Assembly (NCBI GenBank): GCA_009838195.1
Contig: VXSC01000036.1
Location: forward strand, 93,300-157,299
Source: Rhodothermaceae bacterium
GTDB lineage: Bacteria > Bacteroidota > Rhodothermia > Rhodothermales > Bin80
Reading direction: 5' to 3'
Length of the DNA stretch: 64,000 bases
Within the stretch, counting starts at the first letter, position 1. Every line of letters begins with the position of its first letter. Positions 27,420 through 37,130 of the stretch are shown piece by piece. Under the pieces are notes generated by a model. The model saw only the letters and a list, made by a program, of their open reading frames with translations. It made no database searches and had not been told where the DNA came from. The position numbers and the translations under genes are program-made.

Positions 27420-30171
27420 ATCATTATTCTTCAAGGAGGTGCGGGTCGACCGGATGTACGGTTCGAATTTTGATCTTTTCCTCTCGGATCTTTCTGCACA
27501 TCTCAACATCGTATTTGGACCAAATGGGGCAGGAAAAACTACGATCGCCAATGCTTTAAACGGACTGCTTCTACCTAGCGCTGGCCGTGCAGTCCACCTA
27601 CATGCAACTGCGGATCTCTGTTTTGGCAACCGAACACTCCATTTGGACGTGCAAGATCGGCGGGCTGAATGCCGGATCGGAGGAAAAACGGTCGACCGAA
27701 GTGAGCTATCCCAGTTTCTCCGTCCAAAAAGTTATCATCTGTCCCTCCAAGAACTCCTCCCGGAAGTAACCGGTGACGGGGATCTAGCCCAAGAAATTAT
27801 CAGACAGGCCAATGGCGGGTTTGATATTGCTAAAGCTGGTAAAGAGCTTGCATTCAGTCTCCAGAAACGATACAATAGGACAACTGAGGCCAAAGAGTTT
27901 GAGAGTGCCAACGACAAACTTCGGCGAGTACAACGAGAGCAGCACCACCTTCAGGATCAGAAAAATCAACGTGCAAACATTCAATCCGACCTTGATGTAT
28001 CCAGACAGGCTGCAGAACGTGTGACAGCCATTGAAAAGATTCGAAAATGGCAGATTGCTGATGCAAAATACCAGGAAGCAGGAGCTATCGTAGAGGCCTA
28101 TCCCGCTGCGATTCGCTCCAGCCATGATCTGACCGACATTGTATCGAAAACCCAGGAATTAGCCAGTGCTCTTGCCCAATTGAAAAGAGATGTCGGAGTA
28201 CAGCGTGAAGCAATTGAATCTACGCAGGAAAAACTTGATCAAAATCGACTTTCGCCGAATGGGCTCGAACCCGGTGAATTGCAACTGCTGGACTCACACA
28301 CTCGAGACTGCTCTGAACAATCCCGGGAGCTAGAAAAGCTGAACGAAACCCGTCAGGCCACAAAAGAACAGGCACGGGAAGCCTGGGAGAACCTTGGCGG
28401 CCGCGCAAAACACGGTTGGGACCCTGCTTTCACACAGGAAGACCTACGGCACCTGCAAAAATATGCGAAAGACTTTGGTTCGCACATTCATGAAAAACAG
28501 TCACTGAAATCATTAAAAACCCTACTTGAAACCGCGGATCGTAAAGAGGCTGGCATGAACAGTGATGAGCTTCGAGATGCACAGCGGATTCTCGTACAAT
28601 GGATCCTGGCTTTGAAGAAAGATTTTCCACAACGACAAAATGTCCGCACGCTACTTCTCATCATAATTATCCTGTCCACGGTTCTGTCTCTGGGAGCCGG
28701 ATTCTTCTTGCATCCCACTGGTTTTTCTGGACTGCTGGTTAGTGCACTCACCTTCTGGATCTACACCCTGCTCCACTCAAACAAACAACCGCGGATTGCA
28801 TCTATACAAATTGACAAGCTGAAGCGTTTGCTTCCTGAGTTATCCCAAAAGTCCGACCTGGATTCGTTACGGTCGGGTCTTAACCAGTTAGTCGAAATAC
28901 GGTCCAAAGTACAATTGGACGAACTGAAGTCAAATGAGGGATTGCGAACAGAGCGTTCTCTGGAAAACTTGGCTGAGCGGGAATCTGAACTTGAAACCCG
29001 CAAGCAAGAACTGGTTAGTTCACTCCATCTTGATGATCCCCCAAGCGACATTACTTCCCTGATCGAGTTCGTTGATCGTATCCTCAACTGGCGGAAGCTG
29101 GACCGCAAAGCAAAGGAATTAACCACTGAATACAACATTACCTCCGAACGCTATGGAACTCTATTGAAAACGACAGGAGATCTATTTGCGAAACACGGGT
29201 ACGATCGACCAACTGATCCACGCGATGCTGAACGACTTCTTGATGAACTCAGGCATGACAATGACGCCGCCAAACGTGACAGCGACCGCCTCGCTCAGGA
29301 GAAACGAGCATGGGAGACGACCCAGAGCCAACTCAAAGATCAAGAATCCCGGTATACGAAGGTGTTCACCGATCTGGAACTAGATATAGGGGATCTTGCT
29401 GGCCTCGCGAACCGTGCTGGGCAATTTGCAGAATGGACCAAAGCGAACGCCCACGCGAACGAATTACGGATACGTTCGGAGAGCTTACACCGAGATCTTC
29501 CAGATGGACACCAATCACTCCTGGAAGCTGAAAATCTTGAGGACGAGCTATTGTTGGCACAGCAGGAATCTGAAAAAGAGAAGAATTTACAGAAACGTCT
29601 TACCCGGCTCGATGCTGAAATTGAACGTACGGAAGCGGGTAACTCCCTTGAAAATGCACTCGCTGAAAAAGAAAACAAGCGGATAGCGCTTGAGCGCGTT
29701 CGGGAAGAGAAAGCGGCTAAGGCGGTTGGGCAGGCGATCCTTGATACTCTCCGTGAGAATGCAATTAAAAATGCCCCTCTGGTATTTCAACGTGCACAGG
29801 AGAATTTTCAACAAGTTACCGATCACCGCTACACGCTCAAGATCCCACAGAACGATAGTTTCAGAGCACGAGACAATCAGCGAAAGCGTGATTTTGATTT
29901 AACGGAGTTATCCAGTGCAACGAGAGTCCAGCTACTCCTTTCTGTGCGCCTTGCATTTGTTGAGACACAGGAGACCAACTACCGTTTACCGATCACCCTC
30001 GACGAAACGCTCGCCAACAGTGATGATGAGCGTGCACGAGCGATCATCAAAACAATGGTAACCCTGGCTGAAGATCGACAGATTTTCTACTTTACCGCAC
30101 AACAGGATGAAGTGGACAAGTGGGGAGATTTCGTTCCCGAACATTTGCTGAAGGTATATTCCATTGGGTGA
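27412..30171 (+). CDS. YhaN/SbcC-like coiled-coil ATPase
   Basis: SMC-type ATPase of 919 residues, partner of the upstream phosphoesterase. The N-terminal lobe has Walker [11 protein letters not shown] (about 36-44). Long heptad-rich coiled coils run from about residue 150 to 780. The C-terminal lobe has Walker B and D-loop LPITLDETLANSDDERA near 861 and the switch region IFYFTAQQDEVDKW. In the middle, about residues 410-453, two hydrophobic helices separated by a short loop replace the zinc hook; there is no CxxC. It therefore looks membrane-anchored at the hinge, as I recall for Bacillus YhaN. ATG 27412 overlaps the yhaO-like stop. Confidence 0.85.
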   Translation: MTESLFFKEVRVDRMYGSNFDLFLSDLSAHLNIVFGPNGAGKTTIANALNGLLLPSAGRAVHLHATADLCFGNRTLHLDVQDRRAECRIGGKTVDRSELSQFLRPKSYHLSLQELLPEVTGDGDLAQEIIRQANGGFDIAKAGKELAFSLQKRYNRTTEAKEFESANDKLRRVQREQHHLQDQKNQRANIQSDLDVSRQAAERVTAIEKIRKWQIADAKYQEAGAIVEAYPAAIRSSHDLTDIVSKTQELASALAQLKRDVGVQREAIESTQEKLDQNRLSPNGLEPGELQLLDSHTRDCSEQSRELEKLNETRQATKEQAREAWENLGGRAKHGWDPAFTQEDLRHLQKYAKDFGSHIHEKQSLKSLKTLLETADRKEAGMNSDELRDAQRILVQWILALKKDFPQRQNVRTLLLIIIILSTVLSLGAGFFLHPTGFSGLLVSALTFWIYTLLHSNKQPRIASIQIDKLKRLLPELSQKSDLDSLRSGLNQLVEIRSKVQLDELKSNEGLRTERSLENLAERESELETRKQELVSSLHLDDPPSDITSLIEFVDRILNWRKLDRKAKELTTEYNITSERYGTLLKTTGDLFAKHGYDRPTDPRDAERLLDELRHDNDAAKRDSDRLAQEKRAWETTQSQLKDQESRYTKVFTDLELDIGDLAGLANRAGQFAEWTKANAHANELRIRSESLHRDLPDGHQSLLEAENLEDELLLAQQESEKEKNLQKRLTRLDAEIERTEAGNSLENALAEKENKRIALERVREEKAAKAVGQAILDTLRENAIKNAPLVFQRAQENFQQVTDHRYTLKIPQNDSFRARDNQRKRDFDLTELSSATRVQLLLSVRLAFVETQETNYRLPITLDETLANSDDERARAIIKTMVTLAEDRQIFYFTAQQDEVDKWGDFVPEHLLKVYSIG

Positions 30172-30268
30172 GGCCAAACCTGTGTCCGCAGTCATAGTGG
30201 ATGATGGATCTGTTTAGGTCTAAGCGATCTCGAACCGATATAATCAACATTGGGTATTATGAACCCGA

Positions 30269-30712
30269 ATGCACAATCAATCCATCAGAGTAATGGCATC
30301 TAGAGATAAGGAGTTGGACCTCACCCACAAGCTGGAGCCGGAGACACCTTTGGAAGTTGTGAGGCATGTTACCAATGTGCAAGACACCATGTCATTCAGC
30401 GAGCCGTTGCCCTCCGCGTCCGAGTTGGCTGAGTACGAGAAAGTACAACCCGGTGCGGCTGATCGAATTATTAGCATCATAGAAAAAGGGCAGTCACTGG
30501 AGAGTGACGCTCTTCAGGAAAAGGCAGCTCTCGCCAAGCATAGGCTGACGGCTTCTACGATCATGTCTTTATCTCTAATTGCAACTGCTGTAGCCGCTCT
30601 TATCTTTGGTCCTGGCTGGTTATCAATCCCGCTTGGATTTGGGGGAATCCTAGCTTTTGCACTGCGAGAATTGTTGAACAGAGACATAGGTCGAAGGAAT
30701 GGTAACGTGTAG
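30269..30712 (+). CDS. DUF2335-type small membrane protein
   Basis: 147-residue protein. The middle, SASELAEYEKVQPGAADRIISIIEKGQS, is the conserved DUF2335 core. It is followed by a helical stretch and two hydrophobic helices (about residues 92-132), then a basic tail. Function is unknown. ATG 30293 eight codons downstream is an alternative start; neither has a Shine-Dalgarno site. It lies about 100 bp after the yhaN-like gene and its end overlaps the non-homologous 5' extension of the next frame. No clear functional link to either neighbour can be drawn. Confidence 0.65.
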   Translation: MHNQSIRVMASRDKELDLTHKLEPETPLEVVRHVTNVQDTMSFSEPLPSASELAEYEKVQPGAADRIISIIEKGQSLESDALQEKAALAKHRLTASTIMSLSLIATAVAALIFGPGWLSIPLGFGGILAFALRELLNRDIGRRNGNV

Positions 30713-30737
30713 TTTTATAGATATTGGTACTACTGAG

Positions 30738-33401
30738 ATGCTTCGATCCACCATAACCGTTCTTATGGCCGGATTTCTTGTGTCCGGCTGCACTTCACCA
30801 TCGATGAACGTGACGGGCTCTCTTCCAAACGACATCGAACGCGTCTGGATTGGCTCCGATTTTTACGCCAACCGCCTGATGGATTGGCGCTATTCTAACG
30901 ACCGGATTGAATGTATAGAGGGAAGGAGCGCCAAACCGATGCGAACGCTGCACCTTCTCACCCATTATTTGGGGGAAAAGGCGGGGGAGTTCAATATGTC
31001 GGTGCGAACCGGTGCTTTAGATCCCGCGGACAGCATCCATGCGAATACATGGTCTGGTTTTCTAATCGGTGCCGGAGGCCCGGATATAGACTGGCGAATC
31101 TCTAGCCTAGTTCACCACTGGCCCGGCGAGGATGGAGGGCTTATTGTGGGCATCGACGGTCAGGGGGAGATCATTATTCGCTCAAATACCAGTGCCGATG
31201 CCCCCAAAGGCCCGCGAGCGGATATTTCTATTGAAGCGTGGCCACTCATTGAGGCTGAATGGTCTACCGGTACCGTTTCCACCGGGAGTTCCGTTGAACT
31301 GGACATCCAGGCCCAACCATCTGGAGACACGTTCGATCTCTTGGTCACCGCCTCGGACCCAGAGACCAATGAACAGTTATCTGAAGCCCGATATACCGGA
31401 TTGCCGAACCATTATTTTGTTGGAAACGTCGCACTCGTAAGCCACAACAGTCCCCTCATGGAAGGCCAGGGCTACTGGTTCGATGACTGGATGATTGGGG
31501 GCCCCAAGTTCGTATATGATGAGGATCGGGCATTCGGCCCGGTCTTGGCTTCCCTGTATACGGTGAGCGAAAAAACGCTGAAGATGACCGCGCAAATGCC
31601 GCCTCTTGCAGAAACGGATACCCGTACAGTTGGGCTGGATCTTATGATCGATGGGACATGGACTCCCTCTGCAACGGCGACCATCGTTCCAGACAGCTAC
31701 ACCTCTACACTCCGGGTAGACGACTTCCATGCAGACACAGATATCCCCTACCGGCTGACCTATGATTTGCGAACCGCAAGCGGAACAGAAACGACATACT
31801 ATACCGGTACGATACGTGCACCAAAAATTGAGGATCAGGAGTTCGTTCTGGCTTCAATGAACTGTCAGCATATTTCCAAAGGTCGCGACCTAGTGTGGAA
31901 TCACAGTACGATCTGGTATCCACACAACGAACTTACCGCTTCTGTTACGGCTCATGATCCTGACTTACTTTTCTTTGCCGGAGATCAGATTTATGAAGGC
32001 GGTCTAGCGGGGATCATCCGGACCCCTTTGGATAAGGCAATCCTGGACTATCACTACCACTGGTACCGGTTTATCTGGTCATTCAGAGACTTAATGCGGG
32101 ATCGTCCAACCGTTACCATCCCAGATGATCACGATGTATACCATGGGAATATATGGGGACATGGGGGTAAGAAAGCAGACGGACCCTGGCAACCCCAGTC
32201 TGATAACGGTGGCTATATCATGGATGCAGACTTCGTGAATATGGTCCACAATACACAGGTGTCTCACCTGCCTGACCCCTTTGATCCAACACCAATTGAG
32301 CAGAATATCAGCGTGTATTACACGGATCTGACCTATGGCGATCTCAGCTTTGCAATTGTTGCAGATCGGATGTGGAAATCGGCTCCCCGGCTTGTTCTTC
32401 CAGAAGCCCAGGTACGCAATGGCTGGCCGGAGAACCGTGACTATGATGCAACGACAGTTACCGAAGCACATCTTCTGGGACCTCGACAACTTAAATTCCT
32501 AAACCAGTGGTCACATGAATATCCTGATAATGTCTGGATGAAAGTCATGCTCTCCCAGACACTCTTCAGTAATCTTGCCACGCTTCCCAGCGGATCCTTT
32601 GATGACCGTGTCGTTCCGAGAATGCGATATGCCGAACCTGGTGAATACATTCATGATGACCACTTGGGGACAGATATGGATTCAAATGGATGGCCACAAA
32701 GTGGGCGCAATCGTGCCCTCACGGCAATCCGCAAGGGATTTGCCTTTCACGTGGCAGGGGATCAACACCTCGGCAGCTTTGTGCAGTACGGGATTGATGA
32801 ATTTGGGGATGGTCCGAATGCCTTTGTCTCTCCCGCGATTGCGAATATATGGCCCCGGCGCTGGTTCCCGCCGAATCCTGGAGCCAATCGCGAACCGGAT
32901 GCTCCTCCCTATACGGGTGAACACTTGGACGGCTTCGGGAATCGCATGACCGTGCACGCAGTTGCTAATCCGGTCCGAAGCGGACGTACCCCAGAGGCAC
33001 TCTACGACCGAGTCCCTGGCTACGGTATTATCCGATTTAACCGTGACTCTCGCACAATCACCGCCGAAGCATGGCCTCGCTGGATTCACCCGTCCGATGA
33101 GGATGCTTATCAGTATCCCGGCTGGCCAGTTACGGTCACACAGGAAAGCAATTATGGCCGAGAAGCGGCCGGGCATTTACCTCCTATTGATGTAGAGGGG
33201 CTCGCGGAACCCGTACTGACACTAGTTGATGAAAGCAGTATGGATACTGTCTATACAATCCGCCTTGCAAGCCTGCCGTTTCGAGCGAAGATTTTTGATG
33301 TAAGTAGCTCCTATACGGTTATTCTTGGTGACCAGGCCACACACCAAACATCCCTGACTGGAGTCCGGGCAAATACAATTGAACTACTCGTTACGTTTTG
33401 A
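30738..33401 (+). CDS. PhoD-like alkaline phosphatase lipoprotein
   Basis: A lipoprotein signal ending LVSGC is followed by a beta-rich region (about residues 25-350) resembling concanavalin-like and Fn3-like folds. A PhoD-type metallophosphatase domain starts near residue 370. Metal motifs are ASMNCQHISKG, LLFFAGDQIYEGG, IPDDHDVYHGNIWGHGG and HVAGDQHLG. The enzyme would hydrolyse phosphomono- or diesters outside the inner membrane; the substrate is unknown. I chose ATG 30738 because it gives a clean lipoprotein signal; an ATG 39 bp upstream is less convincing. At 887 residues it is longer than usual because of the N-terminal part. The stop overlaps the sulfatase start (TTGA), so the two are coupled. 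Confidence 0.85.
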   Translation: MLRSTITVLMAGFLVSGCTSPSMNVTGSLPNDIERVWIGSDFYANRLMDWRYSNDRIECIEGRSAKPMRTLHLLTHYLGEKAGEFNMSVRTGALDPADSIHANTWSGFLIGAGGPDIDWRISSLVHHWPGEDGGLIVGIDGQGEIIIRSNTSADAPKGPRADISIEAWPLIEAEWSTGTVSTGSSVELDIQAQPSGDTFDLLVTASDPETNEQLSEARYTGLPNHYFVGNVALVSHNSPLMEGQGYWFDDWMIGGPKFVYDEDRAFGPVLASLYTVSEKTLKMTAQMPPLAETDTRTVGLDLMIDGTWTPSATATIVPDSYTSTLRVDDFHADTDIPYRLTYDLRTASGTETTYYTGTIRAPKIEDQEFVLASMNCQHISKGRDLVWNHSTIWYPHNELTASVTAHDPDLLFFAGDQIYEGGLAGIIRTPLDKAILDYHYHWYRFIWSFRDLMRDRPTVTIPDDHDVYHGNIWGHGGKKADGPWQPQSDNGGYIMDADFVNMVHNTQVSHLPDPFDPTPIEQNISVYYTDLTYGDLSFAIVADRMWKSAPRLVLPEAQVRNGWPENRDYDATTVTEAHLLGPRQLKFLNQWSHEYPDNVWMKVMLSQTLFSNLATLPSGSFDDRVVPRMRYAEPGEYIHDDHLGTDMDSNGWPQSGRNRALTAIRKGFAFHVAGDQHLGSFVQYGIDEFGDGPNAFVSPAIANIWPRRWFPPNPGANREPDAPPYTGEHLDGFGNRMTVHAVANPVRSGRTPEALYDRVPGYGIIRFNRDSRTITAEAWPRWIHPSDEDAYQYPGWPVTVTQESNYGREAAGHLPPIDVEGLAEPVLTLVDESSMDTVYTIRLASLPFRAKIFDVSSSYTVILGDQATHQTSLTGVRANTIELLVTF

Positions 33402-34801
33402 AGCGATTCTGTCTTTTGCTGCTTTTTGTAACCGCATGCGATGTGCCCCCGCCCAACGTGGTGGTCATCCTGATTGATGATTTGGGGTGGAGGGATACCG
33501 GCGTATACGGAAGCACTTTTTACCAGACCCCCAACATAGATCGTTTGGCGGCAGAAGGCACCCGTTTTACACAATTTTATGCCTCCAGTCCTGTTTGCTC
33601 CCCGACGCGTGCCAGTATTATGACCGGTAAGCATCCGGCGAGACTGCAAATCACTAACTGGATTGGCGGGATGGCAAATGACCGGCTCCTCCAAGCTGAG
33701 TATCGGCATGCACTTCCATTAGAAGAGACGACCATGGGAGACATCTTCCAGGAGGCTGGCTACAACACCACCTACATTGGCAAATGGCACCTGGGTACCG
33801 AAAACTTCGGGCCTGAAAACCAAGGTTTTGAAACAGTACTCGCATCCAATGATGCGGGACGGCCCGGATCCTACTTTGCACCCTACACCGATGTAAATTT
33901 CGCGGCTTCAAATGTACCTGACCTCGAGACGGACCCCGACAGCACGTACCTGACAGATCGGCTCACGGACCTAGCCATAGATGTGATTACATCCCACAGA
34001 GAAAATCCATTCCTCCTGATACTCTCTCACTACGGGGTACACACACCTATACAGGCCAAACCCCAGGATGTCCAACGCTTCCAATCTTCGGACATGCATA
34101 CGGAATTTAAACCAGAACTTTTCGGTGGTGCAACACGCACAACGCAGGACCATGCGACCTATGCAGCCATGATTGCCTCGGTGGACGAAAGCGTCGGGCG
34201 AATCCTGCAGGCATTGGAAGACACCGGGCTTCAAAAAAACACAATTGTCGTATTCACCTCCGACAACGGAGGCCTCTCTACATTGAGCAGAGACCGCAGG
34301 TGGGCCCCAACCTCCAACCTACCACTTCGTGCCGGCAAGGGCTGGCTGTATGAGGGTGGACTCCGTATTCCCCTGATCGTCCGAGGACTCAAGGACATAC
34401 CTCCAACCAAGGACCAACCAGGCACAACAGATGACCTTCTCCCAACCATCACTGCATTGGCCGGAATAGACAATCCAGCAGTTGTAGACGGCATAGACCT
34501 GTTCACTACACCAGTTCCCGATAGATTTCTGTATTGGCATTTTCCCCACTATCACGGCTCCGCCAACCGTCCTTCAGGGGCGGTACGTTCCGGGAGATAT
34601 AAGGTTATTGAATGGTTCGAGAACGATGCCGCAGAACTTTATGATCTCGAATCAGATCCGGGAGAAACCGTGGATATCAGCAAATTTGAACCTGGCTTAA
34701 CCCGGGAACTGTTACACCGCCTGGAAACATGGCGGAGCACGGTGAATGCCCAGATGCCTCGCCCTAATCCAGACTACTCTGACCAACCAGGCGATAGCTG
34801 A
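33398..34801 (+). CDS. Cys-type (formylglycine) sulfatase, lipoprotein
   Basis: Sulfatase of 467 residues with a short lipoprotein signal (LLLLFVTAC). The signature CSPTRAS (Cys67) carries the Cys that must be converted to formylglycine. Metal and substrate elements are VVVILIDDLGWRD, GKWHLG, SHYGVHTPIQ and FTSDNGG. Likely substrates are sulfated polysaccharides of marine algae or host glycans, but specificity cannot be read here. The start is TTG, overlapping the PhoD-like stop by 4 bp. The last 38 bp overlap the convergent TolB-like gene. No sulfatase-maturating enzyme is in the window. Confidence 0.9.
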   Translation: MKRFCLLLLFVTACDVPPPNVVVILIDDLGWRDTGVYGSTFYQTPNIDRLAAEGTRFTQFYASSPVCSPTRASIMTGKHPARLQITNWIGGMANDRLLQAEYRHALPLEETTMGDIFQEAGYNTTYIGKWHLGTENFGPENQGFETVLASNDAGRPGSYFAPYTDVNFAASNVPDLETDPDSTYLTDRLTDLAIDVITSHRENPFLLILSHYGVHTPIQAKPQDVQRFQSSDMHTEFKPELFGGATRTTQDHATYAAMIASVDESVGRILQALEDTGLQKNTIVVFTSDNGGLSTLSRDRRWAPTSNLPLRAGKGWLYEGGLRIPLIVRGLKDIPPTKDQPGTTDDLLPTITALAGIDNPAVVDGIDLFTTPVPDRFLYWHFPHYHGSANRPSGAVRSGRYKVIEWFENDAAELYDLESDPGETVDISKFEPGLTRELLHRLETWRSTVNAQMPRPNPDYSDQPGDS

Positions 34802-36260
34802 CGAAAGCAAAATGTCGGCTGTCTGGGCTCCATGATGGAACGTTTATCGTTCCCTGACCTCCAAACAAATGGGCGATGATTTTGGGATCCTCGCTGCTAT
34901 CGGTAGGCATGATTCGGAGCTTTACACTCTTATTCGGGGGATGACCTTCTACAGATTTATCGTAGGATATAAACACGATCCATTTACCATCTGGCGATGG
35001 ATGTGCAAACCAGTCTCCATATTCATCCTCTGGTGTCACTTGCACCTGATTGCTACCATCTGGATCCATACGCCAGATCTTCATCTGGCCTGTGCGCACG
35101 GAGTTGAAATAAATTGTCTGACCATCCGGTGAATATTCCGGCCCGTCATCAAGGCCTTCAGCATCTGTCAAACGCAATTCTTCACCTCCATCCCGCCCAA
35201 TCACATATACATCAAAATTGTCACCTCTTCGTGCACAGTAAACGAGCTTCTGCCCATCTGGTGACCAGCCGTGCCAGTAGGATGGCCCCAATTCAGTGAC
35301 CAGCCGGGGCAGCCCACCTGTAGAAGGCATGATATAGATCAGAGAGCCCTGATCCGACGTATTGTGGCTGAGTGCAATTTCTGTCCCGTCAGGGGAGTAC
35401 CCATGATCATTGTTACACCGATTCGCAAACTGAGTCTCAAGCATTTGAGGCTCTCCGCCGGTTGAGGGCATATGATAGAGGCGCCCTCCACTATTGTAGA
35501 GTAGTGTCAGCGAATCCGGCGACCAGTTGGGAGCCTCAAAATGCTCCTCCGCATGGCGAACAATCTGGCGCTCACCAGTCTGACTGTCTATAATTTCGAG
35601 TGTGCTTTCTACAATTCGCTCACCAACCACTTCATTCTCTTCCAGACGAACATTCTCGAAACGGGCAGTTGTCAGGGCAGTGGAGTCATGAGCACAAACC
35701 ACTATCCCTGCATACGCTGTTTGCGGTAATTCAACCGTGATATTCGTCACAACAACGGTTCTTTCTGACGGTCTATCCAGATAGAGTGTGAACAAGTTTT
35801 CTGTACGCTCAAGACGAAGTGTAGCCGGAGCAGGAACTGGTGTCGTGACTTCATAGGTCTCTCCTCCTTGCTCCGAACGCCACTGCAAGGCAATGAGTCC
35901 CTCAGCATGGATCAGGGCATCTACATAAGCGGCGTCCGCATCTAGACTCTCACGCACCATCCATCCTGCCTTGCGATACTGGTGGCCTGTCGTGTCTGTG
36001 AATTCTACATCCGCTTTCAGGACAAGGTCTCCCGTCACCTCTTTCCAGGCAAAAAAGAACTCGTCACGGGTCCCGTATATATCGGCACCACCACCGCTGA
36101 CCGTATACGCCTCCGTATTGCGGTCAAAGTTCAGACTTCCCGTTAGAGAAGGATTTCCAACGTCAGTGAGTCCGTCAAAAATCCCTGTTGAAACGGGCGC
36201 TGTACAAGACATCAAAAGAAAGAATGTAACTGGAGCAAAGGCCCCCAACCTGCTGGACAT
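34764..36260 (-). CDS. TolB-like propeller lipoprotein with DUF1349-like domain
   Basis: A lipoprotein signal (FFLLMSC) leads into a DUF1349-like beta-sandwich (about residues 20-205, with EFFFAWKEVTGDLVLKADVEF and KAGWMVRESLDADAAYV). It is followed by a WD40-like PD40/TolB beta-propeller (about 225-498). Propeller repeats read NWSPDSLTLLYN, GYSPDGTEIALS, GWSPDGQKLVYC, EYSPDGQTIYFN, HPSPDGKWIVFI and SWSPDSRHFAFV, so six blades. Family members are secreted and probably bind sugars or partner proteins. I chose ATG 36260 for the signal peptide; the frame stays open 36 bp further. A copy of the 45-bp element lies directly upstream. The 3' end overlaps the convergent sulfatase gene by 38 bp. Confidence 0.8.
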   Translation of the reverse strand: MSSRLGAFAPVTFFLLMSCTAPVSTGIFDGLTDVGNPSLTGSLNFDRNTEAYTVSGGGADIYGTRDEFFFAWKEVTGDLVLKADVEFTDTTGHQYRKAGWMVRESLDADAAYVDALIHAEGLIALQWRSEQGGETYEVTTPVPAPATLRLERTENLFTLYLDRPSERTVVVTNITVELPQTAYAGIVVCAHDSTALTTARFENVRLEENEVVGERIVESTLEIIDSQTGERQIVRHAEEHFEAPNWSPDSLTLLYNSGGRLYHMPSTGGEPQMLETQFANRCNNDHGYSPDGTEIALSHNTSDQGSLIYIMPSTGGLPRLVTELGPSYWHGWSPDGQKLVYCARRGDNFDVYVIGRDGGEELRLTDAEGLDDGPEYSPDGQTIYFNSVRTGQMKIWRMDPDGSNQVQVTPEDEYGDWFAHPSPDGKWIVFISYDKSVEGHPPNKSVKLRIMPTDSSEDPKIIAHLFGGQGTINVPSWSPDSRHFAFVSYRLVGQSSLD

Positions 36261-36282
36261 CAGACCAATCGAAAATGTTAAG

Positions 36283-36327
36283 ATCCCAAAATACAAATTA
36301 TAGACCGGGTTTTGAGCAGATGCGAAC
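36283..36327. repeat. 45-bp dispersed element, copy 1
   Basis: Aligned without gaps to 38973-39017, about three quarters of positions agree, and most mismatches are transitions. The best-conserved core is GTTTTGAG/GGTTTGAG followed by AGA and GAAC. This copy lies 22 bp upstream of the TolB-like ATG. The two copies are in the same orientation and bracket the Cys-rich peptide locus. Confidence 0.5.
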
Positions 36328-36528
36328 GCGAACCTATCCTAAGTCTGACGAAGCCGTTCATGGACTCTCCGCAGAAAACAAATTCGCCAATTCTACATAC
36401 CAAAGCGTAGTCTTGAAAAAGGGTACTAAGAGGTAGTGGATAGGCGCGAAGCGACAGACCCAGGTGTTCCGCAGGAAATAACCGCTCGGAATTAAGATTA
36501 AATATGCGTGCTGTTCCGAGAGAGTTTC

Positions 36529-37059
36529 CTATCCAGATGTCAATTTGCGAACTATATCTAGAAAGGCTGCCTCTCGATTTCGGTCGTCAGATAAGGTGCT
36601 AATAAATGACGCCTTTATTTCTTTGGTGTGATCCAGATACACTAAAACGGGGGTAGGAACATTTCTAAGCTTCGATTCTGGCTCTATAGAATTTTCCAGA
36701 TGCACTAAATTATCCATCGGAAATTGTCTTTCGCCGGATCGATTCATGGCATAAATAGATGATTCAAATTCTACGGCAATTCGTCCAACTAGATTAACCA
36801 TCTCGTTGAGACATGTCCCGCAGTCTTGATCCGTATATATGACGAGAAAGGCCGCATCGTCGTTGACATATACATGCGTCCCCACCAGTGTTCTAGCAAT
36901 CAACTCCATTCGCCTGTCACCAGCTTCACTCATTTTGTTCTGCACAGCTTCCCGTTCGGTACTGTCCTCCCGAACTAATATGAAGACAATAATCGATATA
37001 CAGAGACAGAGAAAGAATGACAATAAAGCGATATGTAGCTTGTCACGCGATCTGCTCAT
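36529..37059 (-). CDS. Membrane-anchored thioredoxin-like protein
   Basis: 176 residues: a single N-terminal TM helix (about 10-29), a short charged linker, then a thioredoxin-like domain facing the periplasm. The active-site pair is DQDCGTC (Cys80, Cys83), followed by a helix and the cis-proline loop NVPTPVLVYLD (Pro137). It resembles TlpA/ResA-type redox proteins but is smaller than most. It is last of four closely spaced minus-strand genes. The context with two secreted peptides of eight cysteines each suggests that it oxidises, reduces or isomerises their disulfides. That is inference from position and motif. Confidence 0.7.
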   Translation of the reverse strand: MSRSRDKLHIALLSFFLCLCISIIVFILVREDSTEREAVQNKMSEAGDRRMELIARTLVGTHVYVNDDAAFLVIYTDQDCGTCLNEMVNLVGRIAVEFESSIYAMNRSGERQFPMDNLVHLENSIEPESKLRNVPTPVLVYLDHTKEIKASFISTLSDDRNREAAFLDIVRKLTSG

Positions 37060-37130
37060 AACTCCATTTTAATGCAATCAATACAAACGCAGCGAGGTCC
37101 ATCTCTTCTGCCGCTAAACTACTGAGGAAA

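Noticed and set aside
30205..30225. Second DtxR-type box (TTTAGGTCTAAG) upstream of the DUF2335 gene
   Set aside because: It lacks the two-fold symmetry and spacing of the mntA operator and stands before no metal gene.
36312..36340. Plus-strand TTGAGC-17-TATCCT in the first 45-bp element as a promoter
   Set aside because: No plus-strand gene lies downstream, and the second copy does not keep the -10 part.
36473..36525. Inverted repeat CTCGGAA ... TTCCGAG after the thioredoxin-like gene as a terminator
   Set aside because: The loop is over 20 bases and no T-tract follows.
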